From the NCBI GenBank assembly GCA_031002005.1, contig JARYHS010008074.1:345116932-345180931 (forward strand): a stretch of 64,000 nt of DNA, written 5' to 3'. Below are positions 20,518 through 31,165 of this stretch, piece by piece (position 1 is the first letter of the stretch; each line of letters begins with the position of its first letter). The stretch is from Vandiemenella viatica. Its lineage: Eukaryota; Arthropoda; Insecta; Orthoptera; Morabidae. The position numbers and the translations under genes were made by a program. Under the pieces are notes generated by a model. It saw only the letters and a list, made by a program, of their open reading frames with translations. It was not told the DNA's origin and ran no database searches.

Positions 20518-21036
20518 CTAAAAAGTTAAAAATAAAATTTTAGTTTAAAAAACTAAAAACACGCTTTTGTAGTAATGTGAACTAAAAGGTTAAAAATAAT
20601 TTTTAAATGTAAAGATTTTGTTTAACAGCGATAGAACGTCCCACAATTAAGGATAAATTATTTTTTTGAATAAGCTTAAAGAATAAAGTCACTGTCTACA
20701 AAATAATTTTTTTTTTTTTTTTTTTACATTAAAGCATGGGGTGCTCTCTACACAACTTTTGACAGTGACTATCTTTACAAACAGCCAGCGACAAAAAATA
20801 TAAGACAACTGATATGGCACCCTTTTACATTAAAGTTGATTTTGTAATCAGTGACTTTATTCTTTAAGCTTATTCAAAAAATAAATTTATACTTAATTGT
20901 GGGATGTTCTATCGCTGTTAAACAAAAACTTTATATTTAAAGATTATTTTTAACCTTTTAGTTCACATAACTATGAAAGCGTGTTTTTAGTTTTTTAAAC
21001 TTCATTTTTTTTAATTTTTACTTTTTTTTATTTTAG
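20518..21036. mobile_element. Fold-back (long inverted-repeat) element, 519 bp
   Basis: Two arms of about 190-200 bp are inverted copies of each other. The left arm includes AAAAAACTAAAAACACGCTT, then ACAGCGATAGAACGTCCCAC and AAGCTTAAAGAATAAAGTCA. The right arm carries their complements in mirror order, ending TTTTAG. The spacer is about 100 bp and T-rich. Ends are CTAAAA/TTTTAG. No clear target duplication or coding region. It is a DNA-transposon MITE or fold-back element. Confidence 0.85.
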
Positions 21037-21475
21037 TAATTAATGAGTAGGTTATTCTGTGTCATAGTGGAACTTTGCCAACATTATAATAATATTTATG
21101 AAACCATATTACATGTGACAATTCACGGCACACACAAGAACAATGGCATGGAAGAGGGAAACCACTTTAACACATAAGAATAGGACTGGATGAACTATAT
21201 ACCTAGGTTTCATCCAGTTTGTTATCTTCAACTATTGAAAATTTTGTACAAAATGTTGCTATCCCCTCTTCCTCCATAACCCATCTACCAAAATTCTATG
21301 CCATCCTACTGTCAGAACTTATGGGTATTTCTTCCAATATACATGTCTGATTTTGCTTTTCAAGAACTTTGTATGACCCTCCCCTTACCTCTGCCTAAAA
21401 ACAGCAGGTAAAGATAAATATTACCATGCATCACAAAGGATCTTTCTTCTATATTTGTTTGTGAGGGTTTAACAA
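21037..21475. other. No recognisable gene
   Basis: GSS-intron DNA between the fold-back element and the SINE. Nothing identified. Confidence 0.5.
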
Positions 21476-21487
21476 TTTGCCTTAAGT

Positions 21488-21730
21488 TTTTTTTTTTTAA
21501 AAAACTGCTTAACGTCTCTTAACAGCGAAGTCTTTAGAGACGAGAAAGGATGGGGGGCACCGAATGGGAAGGAATTCGGCCATGGCCTTTTAAAGTAAAC
21601 ATCCCGGCATTTGCCTGGAGTGATTTGGGAAACCATGGAAAACCCAAATCTGGATGACCAGACGGGGATTCGAACCGCTGTCCTCCCGAATGCGAGGCCA
21701 GAACGCTAACCGTTACACCACCATGCTCGG
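21488..21730 (-). mobile_element. tRNA-derived SINE, full length with 12-bp target duplication
   Basis: TTTGCCTTAAGT flanks it at 21476-21487 and 21731-21742. Reading on the minus strand: tRNA-like head (A box around GTGTAACGGTTAGCG; B box GGTTCGAATCC), body, and an A tail (T run at 21488-21500). Same family as 4427-4668. The perfect duplication marks a fairly recent LINE-assisted insertion in the GSS intron. Confidence 0.92.
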
Positions 21731-21742
21731 TTTGCCTTAAGT

Positions 21743-22535
21743 GACAGAGTGGCATTCTGTCATACCTCAAGCTATATTTAAGTATTTTGTCCCTTCTTCC
21801 ACTGAATATACATACTTGAAATTATTTATTGGTTTCAGAGTATTGAAATATATTTTATAGATACCATTCAGTCATAATTTCAAAAATTGACTATTATATG
21901 CTGATATAAACATCAAACTTTTTGAACAGTCATATTGCAAAATCTTTGCTGTGACACAATTACATTGCAAATATCAGAACAAATATAATGCTTTGCATGA
22001 TATTAATTTCATTTCTGTATCATTAAAACATTATAAGAACCTCAAATATGGTAATTAATTTCCCAAACTGACTACAAATCCAATTTTAAAAATACTCAAA
22101 ACAGATAATTGACATTTTACATGGTATCATGTAATGCTGAAGATAATAGTTTCTAAAATATTTATAGTTATGTCAGTCAGTGCATGTTTTTAATGATGCA
22201 TCATGTACATATTTGGTAAGAATTCAAATTTTTCTTTCCCTCTATGTACAGGTTGCCCAAGGCACAGTGGTTTAAAATAGTTTAGTTCAGAGGAAAAATT
22301 AACTTAAATGATTCTTGAAATGTTTACACAAAACAAAGTGGTTATTAAACCTAAAACACAATACTTTCAAACTGAATAAAAAAACTAATGCCTTCAACCA
22401 TCTTCTCAGAAAACTGTACCGAGAACTCTCTTAACAATCACAGTTAGAACCTAAATTAAAATTAAAAATATGATCATACATTTGTCACACATCACATGGA
22501 AACATTTTTTTCTTCTACTCACAATGGATACTCAC
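21743..22535. other. No recognisable gene (GSS intron, upstream end)
   Basis: AT-rich intronic DNA leading from the GSS splice donor at 22535. No element recognised. Confidence 0.55.
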
Positions 22536-22800
22536 AAAGTCAAGAGAGTACAGGCCGGTAAAAATTTCTCTCACTGATTCAACCTTACTGGTATCTGAAA
22601 GGAAGAGCTCCAATGCTCCTGGACGTGCAAGAGATTGTTGCACTTTTTTGGTGCCAGCCAGATGGTACTGTATGGTAGGACATTTGATTGCTAGAGACCT
22701 TTCAATCAGCAGCCGTGTCTCCCAGCATTCACCACCACTACCATACTGCCCAGGTTCATAAGCTGTTCGATAATAAACTACTGCCACCTCAAAGTTATTC
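22536..22800 (-). CDS. GSS: Glutathione synthetase, internal coding exon
   Basis: 265 bp on the minus strand after acceptor TGTACAG and before donor GTGAGT. It encodes NNFEVAVVYYRTAYEPGQY, then WETRLLIERSLAIKCPTIQY and HLAGTKKVQQSLARPGALE, and ends GLYSLDF. These are hallmark eukaryotic GSS blocks: the VAVVYFR strand, the ERS.A.KCP helix of the substrate-binding domain, and AGTKKVQQ, whose Lys contacts ATP. It starts with one base of a split codon and ends on a codon boundary, matching the DDHGEK exon. No stops. The N-terminal ~280 residues must be encoded by exons to the right, not recognised in this window. Confidence 0.95.
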
Positions 22801-24640
22801 CTGTACATAGACAAATTGTCAATCACCAATTCAATTGTAATCAAATTAGATAATTAGGATAAGAGAGAGTGAAGAAATTACAATGAACTTAAGATCTCAG
22901 TATAAGAATGCACTGCAAATATGTGAACCTTTGTGTGATGCTTAGCTTAATTTAAACATACTTATCAAAAAATTATCCAGCCAGTAAAAAAAAGCAACAC
23001 AATTTCAGCAGGGTGTTAGGTTTAGCGTTGTTTTTGTGGCTTGTTTCAAGTTGAAGTTAAATTTCTTAAGAAACAGCTCTGCCACTGAGAAAATCTGCCA
23101 AAATTCAGCCAAGGACTTTTTAAAACATACTACTTAAATTTATTCTCCGTTTTGATGAATCACTAAAACAATATTTAAAAAAAATATTGTAGACAAATGT
23201 ATCTTAATTTTTATACTATTATAAATCTGGAAGCGTGTGTGTCTGACGGTTTGAAACAGTATCACCTAAAAATTACTGCAGCAATGTGGATGGTATTTTC
23301 AAATTTTTAGAGCTAATAGTTTGGATGAAAGTCTGCAGAAATAGCTAAAGATTTATATGTCCCGAGGGATGGACCAAATAATCAAAATCATTTCTAGACA
23401 GAATAAATATGGTTCTTAGATCACTGTATTTGAGATGAGTACTCCTTTCATAAAAATCCAACAAAAGATCACACTACTTAACTTTGGATTCTGTTTTTTT
23501 TTTTTTTTTTTAACTTTAGTAATCCAGTTTTTTGAAGTACAGTACTTATCAAACTAATAAGCATCGACTTGCCTTCATAACAGGGACTTCAGTCATTTAC
23601 CACACATTTTGCGCAGGAAACGTGTACAAATTTTTTGTACCAAAAGAACACATCGTTCCAAGGTGGTTCGTTCGCATTACAGAGTCATAGTAATGTACAT
23701 ATTAATATGGATAATTTGGGAGTGGTCCTATAATGGCATAACAACAATTAATTGTCCATTTAGTGTGAAGTTTGGTATATGCATTCGATAGGCAATAATA
23801 TTTTAGAAAAATTGTATCTAAAAGCCATGAATTACATACTAATAAAGTAATTTTTTTTCTTACTTATGGCTTTGTTTTCAATATGGACATCAGAACTACA
23901 CAGCTGGTTAGGTTGATTTGCAGCCTAGAGCAGAATAAAAAATTAGACACTTTGTTCTAACATAAGGCACGAGGAATTTTGTTTTCATTGATAACTTGAG
24001 CTCACTTGATTTTTGGGTGGCAATGTAATGGAGGTTGTTAGGATGGAATGCTGCTTGGACCAAACTGTAAAATGCTCTTAGGAATCATTATCTGGCAGTT
24101 TGTAAATTGCTATCAAATTCACAAAAACTTTGCCGTTGCATTATATTCATTGTAACTGCATAGGAATATATTGTAGCATGAAAACTTGCCAGGGATTTCA
24201 CATTCACTGCTGCGGATGCTATGGTTGACATCAAAGATGTCTGTAGTGCTGATGCTATCATTAATTTATTTATTTTTATTTATTTAACTGTACATTCAGA
24301 TGGTTCGTTATCTAGAGTCTACAACGAACCATTGTTTCTTAATACTGTATTGAAATTTATACTAAACAAAAATTTTGAAAAATTAACACAAATCCTATAT
24401 ACTACGAAAATGGTACAAACAATTAACTATTATTACTACACACTGTAATTTATCAACCTGTTAGTAAAAAATATTACCCACTAATACTAAATAACTGAAC
24501 ATCTTGAGTTTTCAAAAGTTCATTTAACGCTGGCATCCATTGAAGAAATAAGCTTCGGTAAATTCCAGAAGCCACACTTCCGGCATCAGCGTCCCACTTA
24601 GTTGTTTGTGTCTCGTCCGTTAGAGTATCTTGTCTCATTC
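22801..24640. other. No recognisable gene; 3' flank of the R1-clade LINE at right
   Basis: Probably GSS intron. It contains an 18-bp T run (23494-23511). The part near 24450-24640 is likely the 3' UTR of the LINE whose ORF ends at 24642. I could not define its tail or a target duplication. Confidence 0.5.
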
Positions 24641-24641
24641 C

Positions 24642-27600
24642 TTAAATGGCTTGTTGTGTTCCGGCAGGTTGCTGGCTATGCTGAAGCCGATACCACTCCC
24701 TGGCTGCATCTGACACAGCATCTGCCAGCTTGTCGAGTTCATTCAGGAGGAGGTTGTCTTTCATAATTTCCTTGACAGTTTTCCCCATGAGCTTCATTCT
24801 GTACTGTTTGATTTGATCATCAACTAGAGCACATTCAAACAGTTTATGTTCAGGTGTTCCTGGAGATCCGCACGCACATAGATCATTCTCTGCCCTATTG
24901 ATCCTATGAAGATATGTTTCATACGGTCCATGACCGGTGAGGAAATGTATTAACCCTCGGGATGGATTGAAGTGCTTCATACGTATCCTCTCTCTGATGT
25001 CAGGAAGAATTTCAAATACTCTCCTTCCTGTTTCCGAATTGTTCCACTGCTGTTGCCATTTATTCAAAATACAATTTTTGATGTCTGTCTTCTTGGTTGC
25101 CACTTGACCCAGGATTTCTGTTATCTTGTCTAAGTTTCCTTTTCGTAGCCAGTACCATGCTGCTCTTTTTCTTATTTCCAGATCTAAAGGACATATTCCG
25201 AGAATGACTGTAAGTGCATCAGTTGGGGTACTTCCGAAAGCGCCTGTAAGACGCAAGAGAATTCCTCGTTGCATTCGTCTGATATCCCTTGCAGGTTTAA
25301 CCAATCTTAACCTATGCGCCCATGTGCTTGCTCCATAACTTGCAATAGCTGTGGTAATGGCACCATGATACAGCCTTATAGTCGGCAGTGGGATTAGAAA
25401 TCTTCTTTGCCCAATGCTAATTATTTTGTTCATTGCTGCAGTCGTTTTTTGGCATATACAGTCAATGTGATCTTTGAAATTCCTATGTTCATCCAGAACA
25501 ACTCCTAAGTATCTTACTGTTTTGCGTCTTTTAATAGAATTTTCTCCAAGCTTCACAGTGGGGTTGCGTTTCAGTGTTCCTTTCATCAAAATGTATTGGG
25601 TTTTTGTTGGTGCTAGCTGGAGCTTAACTTGTTTACACCAGCATTCCATTACTTTCATTATTTCTTTGGTGTTTGTCTCGATCTCTCTTCTATTATTTCC
25701 TCCAACCAGCAGCAAGATATCATCTGCGAAGGCAACGATTCCTTGAAGCTCTGCCAGACCCATGAGTCTGTTAAGGACAGGTTCCAGAGCAATATCCCAG
25801 AATTCTGGGCCACATACTGAACCTTGTGGACATCCTTTTGTGAGATGCTTTGTCAGTTTCTGACCAGAGCTCTGAAGTGTTGCAGTTCTTCCGCGACAGT
25901 AGTCTTTGAAGCTCTCATATAACACTCGTGGGCATCCTAACTCCCTTAGTCGGGCGAACATACTCGGCCACCATAAGTTATCAAAGGTGCCGCAAATGTC
26001 GATACATATGCCAATGACATATTTTTTGTTTGTCGAGTTGACTATCCTCTGAACTTCATTTATCGCATCCTCTGTTGACCTGCCTTTCCGGAAGCCGAAC
26101 TGCTGCTGATTCATACCTTTCAATAATCTGAATTCTTTAATTCTTTTACATAATAATTTTTCTTGAATTTTCCCAAGTGTATTTAGCAGGCAAATTGGTC
26201 TGTAAGACTTTGGTAGTGTAGGGTCCTTATCTTCTCCTTTCCTTATAATTTTTATGCTTGATGTTTTCCAACTATGAGGTATCCTTCCCTGCAGCAGGCA
26301 GGCGTTCAGCAATTCGGTAAGGTAAGGAACTATTTGCTGACTTAAGGCTTGCAAGACTTCTGCTGTTATCCCATCAGGTCCTGGTGCTTTATTTCTCTTC
26401 AGCGCGCTTATTGCGGTACTTACTTCCTCTTGAGCGAATGGTAGAACCAACATGTCGTTTTCATATTCGTTATTCATTAGTTGCCTTATGAGTTTGTGTT
26501 CCTCTGAATGCTGGTCGTCCGGCAAGAGCGTTTTCAGGAGAAGTTCCGCCGATTCCTGCCAACTGCTTGTCATACTTCCATCTCCTTTCCTGAGCGTAGA
26601 AAAAATAGTAGGTGATTTTATCTTCTGCGCAGCTAGCTTGTACGGAAGTCCCCATGGGTTTAATAACAAGTTTTTGCTAATGTATGTCTCCCAGCTGGTT
26701 AGTCTAACATCCTGAAGTTTCTGATGGTACTCAGCTTTCGCTGACCTGTACTGATCCAGTATCCAGCTACGTTCAGCGGCAGTTTTACCATGGTGGTAGT
26801 GCCTTCGAGTTCTCCTTACTTTTGTCCTTAACCTCTGAAGCGTATCGTTCCACAGAATACATCTTTTATCATTGAGCTTTCTCTTTTGCACTATTGATAC
26901 CTTCATGGCATGTTGTATCGCATTCGTCAGTTCTATCGCCTTTAGGTCAACATTATCTGACATTTCTGTCAGTGCTGGTAGTTCAAAGGATCTTCTTAAT
27001 AGGTTCCAGTCTGTTTTATAGGAATATGACCAACATTCGTCTATCATATCTTGCTCTTGGGCATTAGATATGGAGAAATAGATGACGTTATGGTCTGATG
27101 TTGTTAGATTTTGCCCAACTTTCCAGTTTTGTACTAATCTGAAAGCTTTCCCATTTGCTAATGTTACATCTATGTTTGTTGCTGCACCAGCTCTATTTTG
27201 GAATGTGTAGGGATTGAAGGGTTTATTCATAACTTCCAGATTCAGTTCGAAAATAGTCTGCTCTAACGATATTCCTCGCTCATCCCTGATCTTACTATGC
27301 CAGAGTGGAGATTTAGCATTGGCATCCATTGTGTACACTACTGGTCTGTTTCCCATTGCTTCTTCGATTTCCCTCATTTTTTCAAGGTATCCATCTATTT
27401 CGTCACTATATTGAAAGTACAGACTAGCAATCACAATTCTTTCATTATGTGTTGTAATTTCAACGCAGGTAACGTTCTCATTACATAACTGGGCAATTTT
27501 CGTGACTGTATAGTTCCTGTTAAGTACAATTATAGCAGCCATTGGATGTTCACCTTCACATACTATTTGTGATGTTACAGGCATATGTGGTACCCTCCCT

Positions 27601-27731
27601 GCACTAGTGTACGGTTCTTGAAGGCACAGTACGTCGAAATTCATTTCTTCTGCTAATCTTCTTACTTCTAATAACACGGCCTCAGTGCGCCTTCCATTAA
27701 GTTGTGCTACATTGACTCCGTATTTGTTCAT
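24642..27731 (-). CDS. R1-clade non-LTR retrotransposon ORF2 (endonuclease-reverse transcriptase), intact frame
   Basis: 1029 aa with no stop. Residues ~1-225 are an APE-type endonuclease: VAQLNGRRTEA (Asn), VLCLQEPYTS (Glu), TMDANAKSPLW (Asp/Asn), TTSDHNVIYFSI (SDH). The RT (~430-720) has NKAPGPDGITAEVL, YRPICLLNTLGKIQEK, QQFGFRKGRSTEDA, then IDICGTFDNLWW (motif A), LTKGCPQGSVCGPEFW (motif B) and VAFADDILLL (FADD, motif C). A C-terminal Cys/His knuckle CACGSPGTPEHKLFEC is typical of R1/TRAS/SART-type elements. No RNase H. ATG at 27731 overlaps the stop of the upstream ORF1 tail as ATGA. All catalytic motifs look sound, so the protein could be active although the element is 5'-truncated. Confidence 0.95.
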   Translation of the reverse strand: MNKYGVNVAQLNGRRTEAVLLEVRRLAEEMNFDVLCLQEPYTSAGRVPHMPVTSQIVCEGEHPMAAIIVLNRNYTVTKIAQLCNENVTCVEITTHNERIVIASLYFQYSDEIDGYLEKMREIEEAMGNRPVVYTMDANAKSPLWHSKIRDERGISLEQTIFELNLEVMNKPFNPYTFQNRAGAATNIDVTLANGKAFRLVQNWKVGQNLTTSDHNVIYFSISNAQEQDMIDECWSYSYKTDWNLLRRSFELPALTEMSDNVDLKAIELTNAIQHAMKVSIVQKRKLNDKRCILWNDTLQRLRTKVRRTRRHYHHGKTAAERSWILDQYRSAKAEYHQKLQDVRLTSWETYISKNLLLNPWGLPYKLAAQKIKSPTIFSTLRKGDGSMTSSWQESAELLLKTLLPDDQHSEEHKLIRQLMNNEYENDMLVLPFAQEEVSTAISALKRNKAPGPDGITAEVLQALSQQIVPYLTELLNACLLQGRIPHSWKTSSIKIIRKGEDKDPTLPKSYRPICLLNTLGKIQEKLLCKRIKEFRLLKGMNQQQFGFRKGRSTEDAINEVQRIVNSTNKKYVIGICIDICGTFDNLWWPSMFARLRELGCPRVLYESFKDYCRGRTATLQSSGQKLTKHLTKGCPQGSVCGPEFWDIALEPVLNRLMGLAELQGIVAFADDILLLVGGNNRREIETNTKEIMKVMECWCKQVKLQLAPTKTQYILMKGTLKRNPTVKLGENSIKRRKTVRYLGVVLDEHRNFKDHIDCICQKTTAAMNKIISIGQRRFLIPLPTIRLYHGAITTAIASYGASTWAHRLRLVKPARDIRRMQRGILLRLTGAFGSTPTDALTVILGICPLDLEIRKRAAWYWLRKGNLDKITEILGQVATKKTDIKNCILNKWQQQWNNSETGRRVFEILPDIRERIRMKHFNPSRGLIHFLTGHGPYETYLHRINRAENDLCACGSPGTPEHKLFECALVDDQIKQYRMKLMGKTVKEIMKDNLLLNELDKLADAVSDAAREWYRLQHSQQPAGTQQAI

Positions 27732-27952
27732 GGGTGGTGTGTATGTATGTGACTCTTAGGCCATTGTTGCCTATAATCAATAGCAATGCGGCCATGTGTT
27801 ATCACTAGTTGTCTGTACAAATCTTCAAGGTCAAATTCTTCTCCTCTTCTGTCGAACACTTCTAAAACGATCTCCATAAGATGAACTGGACTTGTGGGAA
27901 GATTTGCTGCTTTTAATTGTATCCTATGTATGGCTTCCGGAACTGCTATCAT
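27728..27952 (-). pseudogene. ORF1 tail of the R1-clade LINE (5'-truncated)
   Basis: The frame carries VHLMEIVLEVFDRRGEEFDL then QLVITHGRIAIDYRQQW and ends HTHHP-stop, 4 nt into ORF2. It probably continues a few codons right of the first ATG (…TRNLSY), to about 27990. No CCHC knuckle is present. The remaining several hundred residues of a normal ORF1 are absent, so the insertion is 5'-truncated, as expected of incomplete target-primed reverse transcription. Confidence 0.75.
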
Positions 27953-27975
27953 ATAAGATAAATTTCTAGTGGCTA

Positions 27976-28110
27976 TAGGGTGTGTCCATTAATTACGTGA
28001 ACTCAAATGGGAGTTGGGGGCGGGGGGGGGGGGGGGAGAAGCCCGGCAAAATCTCACAAAGGGTGAGGGTAGGTAAAAATTTATGAAAAATCACCTTATT
28101 TCCTTAATGT
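27976..28110 (+). mobile_element. One end of a DNA-transposon-like element (GTGTCCATTAATTACGTGA end)
   Basis: GGGTGTGTCCATTAATTACG followed by a G run (28009-28037) resembles the TGTCCATAAACTACAT end of the MITE at 47827-48224 and similar MITEs common in insects. No partner end was found to the right. The LINE's 5' junction lies directly left of it. Confidence 0.45.
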
Positions 28111-28960
28111 CTAAGGCACATTTCAGTTTGCTTTGACGTGAACTTTTTCTCGAAGGTCTTCAGGAAGGTTGAAAATTTTTGACCAAAGAGAGAATTGCTT
28201 TTTGGTACACCATTACTGTGCCTATAATTTTTCATCTAGCTTTAATTTCTTATATTCCTTGTATTCCTTATATTATATTGCATGTAAGTTAAACACCAAA
28301 ACATACTTTCAGATAATAATATAATCTATACCTGAGCTAATAACTAAAAGAATGTAAAGTTTGATGAAATTTACATCTTTTGCTTCTCCACATGAATATT
28401 TGATATAAGAATGAAAACGGTTCACTCTTTCTACACACACAAGAGTTCACATACACAAATCAGCAGGCAAATGCTATAGTATGTCAAAAAGAAAGCGGGA
28501 TTTTGGTTCTTCAACTTTCATGCCTTATCCATATACAAGAATAATGCTGGTTTACCTGTAACATTATCTACCCTGTGATCATCTTCAAATCAGCAACTGT
28601 TTTGTATAGGTATGAAATTCCACCATGTTTATTTACACATTTTCCTCCCTGTTGCACACAGTCCTCCCCACACGATATACTATTTTTTCTAGTCTCCTCT
28701 TTGTACTGTTACATAACAGATTTTTTATTACTATTTTCTTTGCCAAACTAATTTCATTTACTATCACGAAGTTTCCTTCATTCATGAACTTATATTCAAA
28801 AGATTTATTTACCCATTTTAAAAACAATTACACAAAAGATGCAATAATAGCTGTTTGCAATATACTAAATTAATATTAAATATACAAAATGAAAATGCTT
28901 AAATGTGAAAATAAAAAATTAAATTATATACACAAGAAATCTACAATTTAAAGACAAAAA
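28111..28960. other. No recognisable gene
   Basis: AT-rich. Short overlapping open frames on both strands at 28.6-28.9 kb show no motif. Confidence 0.5.
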
Positions 28961-28974
28961 CCAGATGGTGTTTT

Positions 28975-29151
28975 TTTATTCTTGGCTGTCTGGGTGGCGC
29001 CGCACCATATTTCTTGTAGTCGACACTTCGACCATCATTCCATGGTCTTCTTCCCGGGCAGAACTGCAGTTCTGTGGCTACAAGAAATATGACGTGGCAC
29101 CATCCCGACAACCAAGAATCAACTGACTCTGGCCACAGAAGCATATGATTA
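28975..29151 (-). mobile_element. Short palindromic retroposon with 13-bp target duplication
   Basis: CAGATGGTGTTTT occurs at 28962-28974 and again at 29152-29164. Between them the minus strand ends in an oligo(A) (T run at 28971-28977), so it looks retroposed. The interior is a long dyad: the arm with TTCTTGGCTGTCTGGGTGGC at 28979 pairs with its mirror ending at 29119, about 41 bp with some 9 mismatches. A smaller palindrome AACTGCAGTT lies in the loop. No tRNA-type A/B boxes are obvious. Uncertain whether this is a SINE, a snRNA-type retroposon or a MITE with a chance A tail. Confidence 0.75.
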
Positions 29152-29164
29152 CAGATGGTGTTTT

Positions 29165-30090
29165 GTTTGTATAAAATCTGGCAATATTGAGCACAATGCC
29201 CTTTTCCTTGGGTTTTTCTCCTCACTCTACTATGGAGGCAACTCTTGTACTGATACAGACACCTTATGGACTAATCATTTCTACAGATACATTATGTGGA
29301 TTCTGTTAGATGTTACTATTAGTCTTAACAATGATTGGATTCTTCAAGCTCTTACTCATTAATGAAACTGTTAATTCTTTCTGTATTATTATTTCATATT
29401 CAAAATCTCTTACATCTTTTAGAATAATACCCACATTACAAAAACCAAAATTCTCCCTTTTCTTTCAAGTTCTGTTTTGCACAGTCTTGCAATTATAACT
29501 TTCACCTCCTCGATGTTGGAGGCAGTAAAGAACTTGGGTATATATAAGTCATATATGAAACATGAGTTGAAAAGTTGTGCAAAATGGTTTATAAACAATT
29601 ATACTATTTAATCAAACACAATAATGATTAGATATGGAAATAAAAGAAAGTAGATCCATCACTCAAAGCTTAAGGGAAACGATCTGCAATGACAAAAACC
29701 ACTACACAAAACAGAAAAAAAGTACTAAGTTTGGAGGTTGACACAATGAAGTGAAATTATGGGAATCAAACAGAAATCACAGATAAAAATTCAACAGGGA
29801 GATAGAAGGAGACAACAAATGTAGTTCATATTGTGCCTAGGGAAACGAAAGTTGTCGGCCTATTTTGTGGTTTGTAAGGAACAGCTCCAAGCAGAGGTGA
29901 ATATGCCAGAATCCCTCATATCTACCAAAAAGCAGAAAGTAATATTACCAGACCAATACAAACAAATTAGATGAGCAATAAGTATGATTCTAGCAGTGGG
30001 ACAGTAACAGGAGGTCAAAATTATCAAGGTGGTTGAGAGACATAGTATTAACTAGCTGGTACCCATGACTATGTTCGTGTTAGTAAAGAA
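29165..30090. other. No recognisable gene
   Basis: No conserved coding block or named repeat seen. Confidence 0.5.
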
Positions 30091-30097
30091 TTTGGAT

Positions 30098-31165
30098 TGA
30101 CAGCTACTGACCTAACCACCATAGTGCACAATGGGAGACATGATGCTATTGCCACACACAAACGCCAGTCATCTGTGCTATGTAGTTCAGGCAGCAAAGT
30201 AAAATATATGGACACACATGTCTTTGGTCGAAATACGAAAATATCTTTGATCGAACAATTTCAACCACCATTTCTCCCACAGTACCACAGTTACCGAAAT
30301 TCGGCCAATGTTGTGAACGACGGATCACTCTGTGTTACTACCACACACCACCACCAGTGATCTGCACCACATAGTTTTGGCTGAAAAGTGATACACCATA
30401 ACACATATGTTTTTGGTAGAAATATGAAAGTGCCACAGGTCGACCACTTTCAATCCCCATATCTCCCATACCCCCATAGCTACCGACATCTAACCACCAT
30501 ACTACATGATAGGAGACACGATACCACTACCACACACAAACACGAATGGTCTATGCTATGTAGTTGTGCAGCAGTGTGACATATACGGGCACACATATCT
30601 TTGGCCGAAATACGAAAAGATATTTGATCGACCAATTTCAACTACCATATCTCTCACACTCCCACAGTTACCGAAATTCGGCCAACATTATGATCAATGG
30701 GTGACTCTGTGCTACTATCACACACAAACGCCAGTGATCTGCGCTCGATAGTTTTGGCTGAAAAGTGATACACCATGACACATACATTTTAGGTAGAAAT
30801 ATGAAAGTGCCGCAGGTCGACCACTTTCAACCACCATATCTCCCACACCCCCATAGCTACTGACATCTAACCACCATAGTACACGATAGGAGACACAATA
30901 CCACTACCACACACAAACAACAATGGTCTATGCTATGTAGTTGTGGCAGCAGAATTACATATACGGAGACACATGTCTTTGGTCGAAATACGAAAATTCC
31001 CTGCATCGACCACTTTTAACCATCATACCTCCCACATCCCCACAGCTATTGACATTTGGCCAACATTGTGCACGATAGGAAAATGCATGCTACTTCCATA
31101 GACAAAGACCAGTGATCTGTGCTAGGTAGTGGTGGCTGAAAAGTGAAATATAGGAAAACACTTCT
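30098..31165. repeat. Satellite-like array of 188-189-bp monomers in alternating A/B types
   Basis: The landmark TTTGGTCGAAATACGAAAA / TTTGGTAGAAATATGAAAG falls at 30223, 30412, 30600, 30788 and 30978, i.e. steps of 188-189 bp. Odd units carry TCGAAATACGAAAA (type A); even units carry TAGAAATATGAAAGTGCC (type B). The larger repeating unit is thus a ~377-bp dimer. About 5.7 monomers are present. The 3' end of the Helitron lies 15 bp beyond. Open frames across the array reflect the repeat, not genes. Confidence 0.92.

Larger units (their letters stand above)
7189..22535 (-). other. GSS intron (15,347 bp), packed with mobile elements
   Basis: Bounded by donor GTGAGT (complement ending at 22535) and acceptor TTAAG (7189 side). 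Contents, listed separately: RTE-like LINE with hAT, mariner-type relic split by a compound Penelope-like element, two degenerate tandem arrays, fold-back element, SINEs. At 7189-7845 I see no named element. Both flanking exons are intact, so the inferred gene is still spliced across this stretch. Confidence 0.85.

Noticed and set aside
29129..29150. CATATG-containing stretch resembling the start of 18S rRNA
   Set aside because: Only a few bases match and nothing of rRNA follows.
30097..30751. Three similar plus-strand frames of 63-87 codons
   Set aside because: They follow the 188-bp satellite period; similarity between them is the repeat, not a protein family.
30098..31165. Regularly spaced repeats as a CRISPR array
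   Set aside because: Units are 188 bp, contiguous and diverged, with no unique spacers, in a eukaryotic genome.
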